The notes beneath the pieces were generated by a model, which was not told where the DNA came from, did not search any database, and saw only the letters and a program-made list of their open reading frames with translations. Of a DNA stretch of 64,000 bases, positions 62,892 through 64,000 are shown one piece after another; the stretch's first letter is position 1, and every line of letters starts with the position of its first letter. This stretch comes from Phytoactinopolyspora mesophila (GTDB lineage: Bacteria > Actinomycetota > Actinomycetes > Jiangellales > Jiangellaceae). The DNA is taken from assembly GCF_010122465.1 (NCBI RefSeq), contig NZ_WLZY01000005.1, positions 154,901-218,900 of the forward strand. The letters run 5' to 3'. The position numbers and the translations under genes are program-made.

Positions 62892-62990
62892 CCTTCGGTG
62901 ATCGTCAGTGGGTTGTGGTCGCTATCCCGTCCGGTAAATCGGACAAATAGGTTCCGACAGCGACCACAACCCACTGACGATCACCGAAGG
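62892..62990. repeat. Long inverted repeat with nested hairpin (IR3)
   Basis: Arms of 32 bases (62892-62923 and 62959-62990) are perfect complements, beginning CCTTCGGTGATCGTCAGTGG. Inside the loop GTCCG pairs with CGGAC. It lies 160 bases after IR2 in the same gap. Confidence 0.9.
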
Positions 62991-63027
62991 GTGAGGGCGA
63001 AAAGTGGCGGGGTGGACGATGGCGAAG

Positions 63028-63122
63028 CGCTGAAGGCATGGGGGTGCGCTGAAGGCATGGAGGAGCGCTGAAGGCATGGCGGTGCGCTGAAGGCATGGGG
63101 GAGCGCTGAAGACATGGTGAGG
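63028..63122. repeat. Tandem repeat, five copies of 19 bases
   Basis: Units start at 63028, 63047, 63066, 63085 and 63104 with the pattern GCGCTGAAGGCATGGNGG plus alternating T or A. The last copy has two further changes. The unit length is not a multiple of three, so it is not a coding repeat. Confidence 0.92.
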
Positions 63123-63141
63123 TTTGCGGGGCGGCGGAGTG

Positions 63142-64000
63142 CTACTCCCATTCAATGGTGCCGGGTGGCTTACTCGTGATGTCGAGTGTGACCCGGTTGA
63201 CCTCGGGGACCTCGTTGGTGATCCGGGTGGAGATCCGCTCGAGTAGTTCATACGGGAGCCGCGACCAGTCGGCCGTCATCGCGTCTTCGCTGCTCACGGG
63301 GCGAAGGACGATGGGATGCCCGTAGGTGCGGCCGTCTCCCTGCACTCCCACCGAGCGAACGTCGGCCAGTAGCACCACCGGGAACTGCCAGACGTCGCGG
63401 TCCAGGCCGGCGTCGGTGACCTCCGCCCGCGCGATGGCATCGGCCTTACGCAGGATCTCCAGCCGTTCGTGGTCGACCGAGCCGATGATCCGGATTGCCA
63501 GGCCAGGGCCGGGAAACGGGTGCCGCCAGACAATGTCGGCCGGGATGCCGAGCTGTTCGCCGACCGCGCGGACTTCGTCCTTGAACAGCCAGCGCAGCGG
63601 CTCCACCAGCGTGAACTGCAGATCATCCGGGAGCCCGCCAACGTTGTGGTGACTCTTGATGTTCGCGGCGCCCTCGCCGCCGCCGGATTCGACGACGTCC
63701 GGATAGAGCGTGCCCTGGACGAGGAACTCGACCTCGCCGCCCTCGGCACCCGCCTTGGCGACGATCTCCCGTGCGGCGTCCTCGAAGACGCGGATGAATT
63801 CCCGGCCGATGATCTTGCGCTTCTCCTCGGGATCGTCGACCCCCTTGAGCGCATTCAAGAAGCGGTCCTCGGCATGCACCACGTGCAGGTCGACGCCGGT
63901 AGCTGCGACGAAATCACGCTCGACCTGTTCGGCTTCGCCAGCGCGGAGCAGCCCGTGGTCGACGAAGACACAGGTCAGCCGATCGCCGATGGCACGTTGG
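63142..64000 (-). CDS. guaA: GMP synthase (glutamine-hydrolysing), C-terminal part
   Basis: The gene runs off the right edge; its start is not in the window. The visible 285 or so residues hold the end of the ATP-pyrophosphatase domain and the dimerisation domain: [20 protein letters not shown] at the edge, [55 protein letters not shown] and the C-terminus [16 protein letters not shown], which is the typical GuaA end. It converts XMP to GMP with glutamine and ATP. Confidence 0.97.
   Translation of the reverse strand, partial: QRAIGDRLTCVFVDHGLLRAGEAEQVERDFVAATGVDLHVVHAEDRFLNALKGVDDPEEKRKIIGREFIRVFEDAAREIVAKAGAEGGEVEFLVQGTLYPDVVESGGGEGAANIKSHHNVGGLPDDLQFTLVEPLRWLFKDEVRAVGEQLGIPADIVWRHPFPGPGLAIRIIGSVDHERLEILRKADAIARAEVTDAGLDRDVWQFPVVLLADVRSVGVQGDGRTYGHPIVLRPVSSEDAMTADWSRLPYELLERISTRITNEVPEVNRVTLDITSKPPGTIEWE

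Larger units (their letters stand above)
62624..63141. other. Repeat-bearing intergenic stretch before guaA stop
   Basis: About 520 bases between convergent genes. It holds two very long inverted repeats (62627-62730, 62892-62990) and a five-copy 19-base tandem repeat (63028-63122). Short open frames cross the repeats and look spurious. Confidence 0.75.

Noticed and set aside
62652..63071. Open frames of 105-139 residues in the gap before guaA
   Set aside because: They run straight through the perfect inverted repeats, so their sequence is dictated by the repeats.
63028..63122. CRISPR array
   Set aside because: The 19-base units are directly adjacent with no spacers, and no cas genes are present.

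Overview
High-GC Gram-positive (actinomycete) chromosome. The evidence is the strong G/C bias in third codon positions, frequent GTG and TTG starts, GTGA/ATGA coupled genes, and actinobacterial core genes: L25/Ctc-pth, mfd-SurA-like-mazG, pcrA, a PspC two-component unit and guaA. The genus is not certain; the style suggests a soil actinomycete such as the Jiangellales. No tRNA, rRNA, prophage, insertion sequence or CRISPR array was found.

Layout. 1-1214: end of L25/Ctc and pth. 1379-2752: a priming sugar transferase. 3161-7208: a DeoR regulator and the sulfate-activation operon cysQ-cysD-cysN behind a structured leader. 7263-14235: a catabolic unit of glutamine-synthetase-like ligase, class I amidotransferase-type hydrolase, aldehyde dehydrogenase, short-chain dehydrogenase and FadR-type regulator, divergent from an ethanolamine-type permease; this reads as gamma-glutamyl-dependent ethanolamine breakdown. 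14316-31399: an alpha/beta hydrolase, then a large surface-polysaccharide locus. That locus holds a GT11 fucosyltransferase, an anchored acidic protein, a 1220-residue secreted protein with a fibrinogen-like domain, a CDP-alcohol phosphotransferase, a cytidylyltransferase, a GT2, Wzy- and Wzx-like proteins, galE, gmd, fcl, an Alg13/Alg14-like pair and a chain-length protein. 31593-34419: a fused APS kinase and two dehydrogenases.

34557-41957 returns to core genes (mfd, SurA-like lipoprotein, mazG) with a divergent ArsR-type regulator/MFS pair between them. 42009-43632 is an AbiE-type toxin-antitoxin module with a perfect palindromic operator and an amber codon in the toxin. 43668-47161 is a heterodimeric ABC exporter whose two subunits have complementary defects. 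47427-48998 is an M81 peptidase. 48999-56207 is a fucoside-use unit: ROK repressor, GH29 fucosidase, ABC importer and ROK kinase. 56293-62623 holds pcrA, a LuxR response regulator, a PspC histidine kinase, a PspC membrane protein and a small membrane protein. The window ends inside guaA.

How it fits together. GDP-fucose is made (gmd, fcl), probably transferred (GT11), and fucosides are also scavenged (GH29 operon). Sulfate activation is split between cysDN and a distant APS kinase carrying a degenerate ATP-sulfurylase domain. The most unusual features are: a run of G residues, almost always exactly six, just upstream of seven polysaccharide-gene starts; four long nested inverted repeats between genes; the amber-interrupted AbiE toxin; and the one-working-site ABC exporter.
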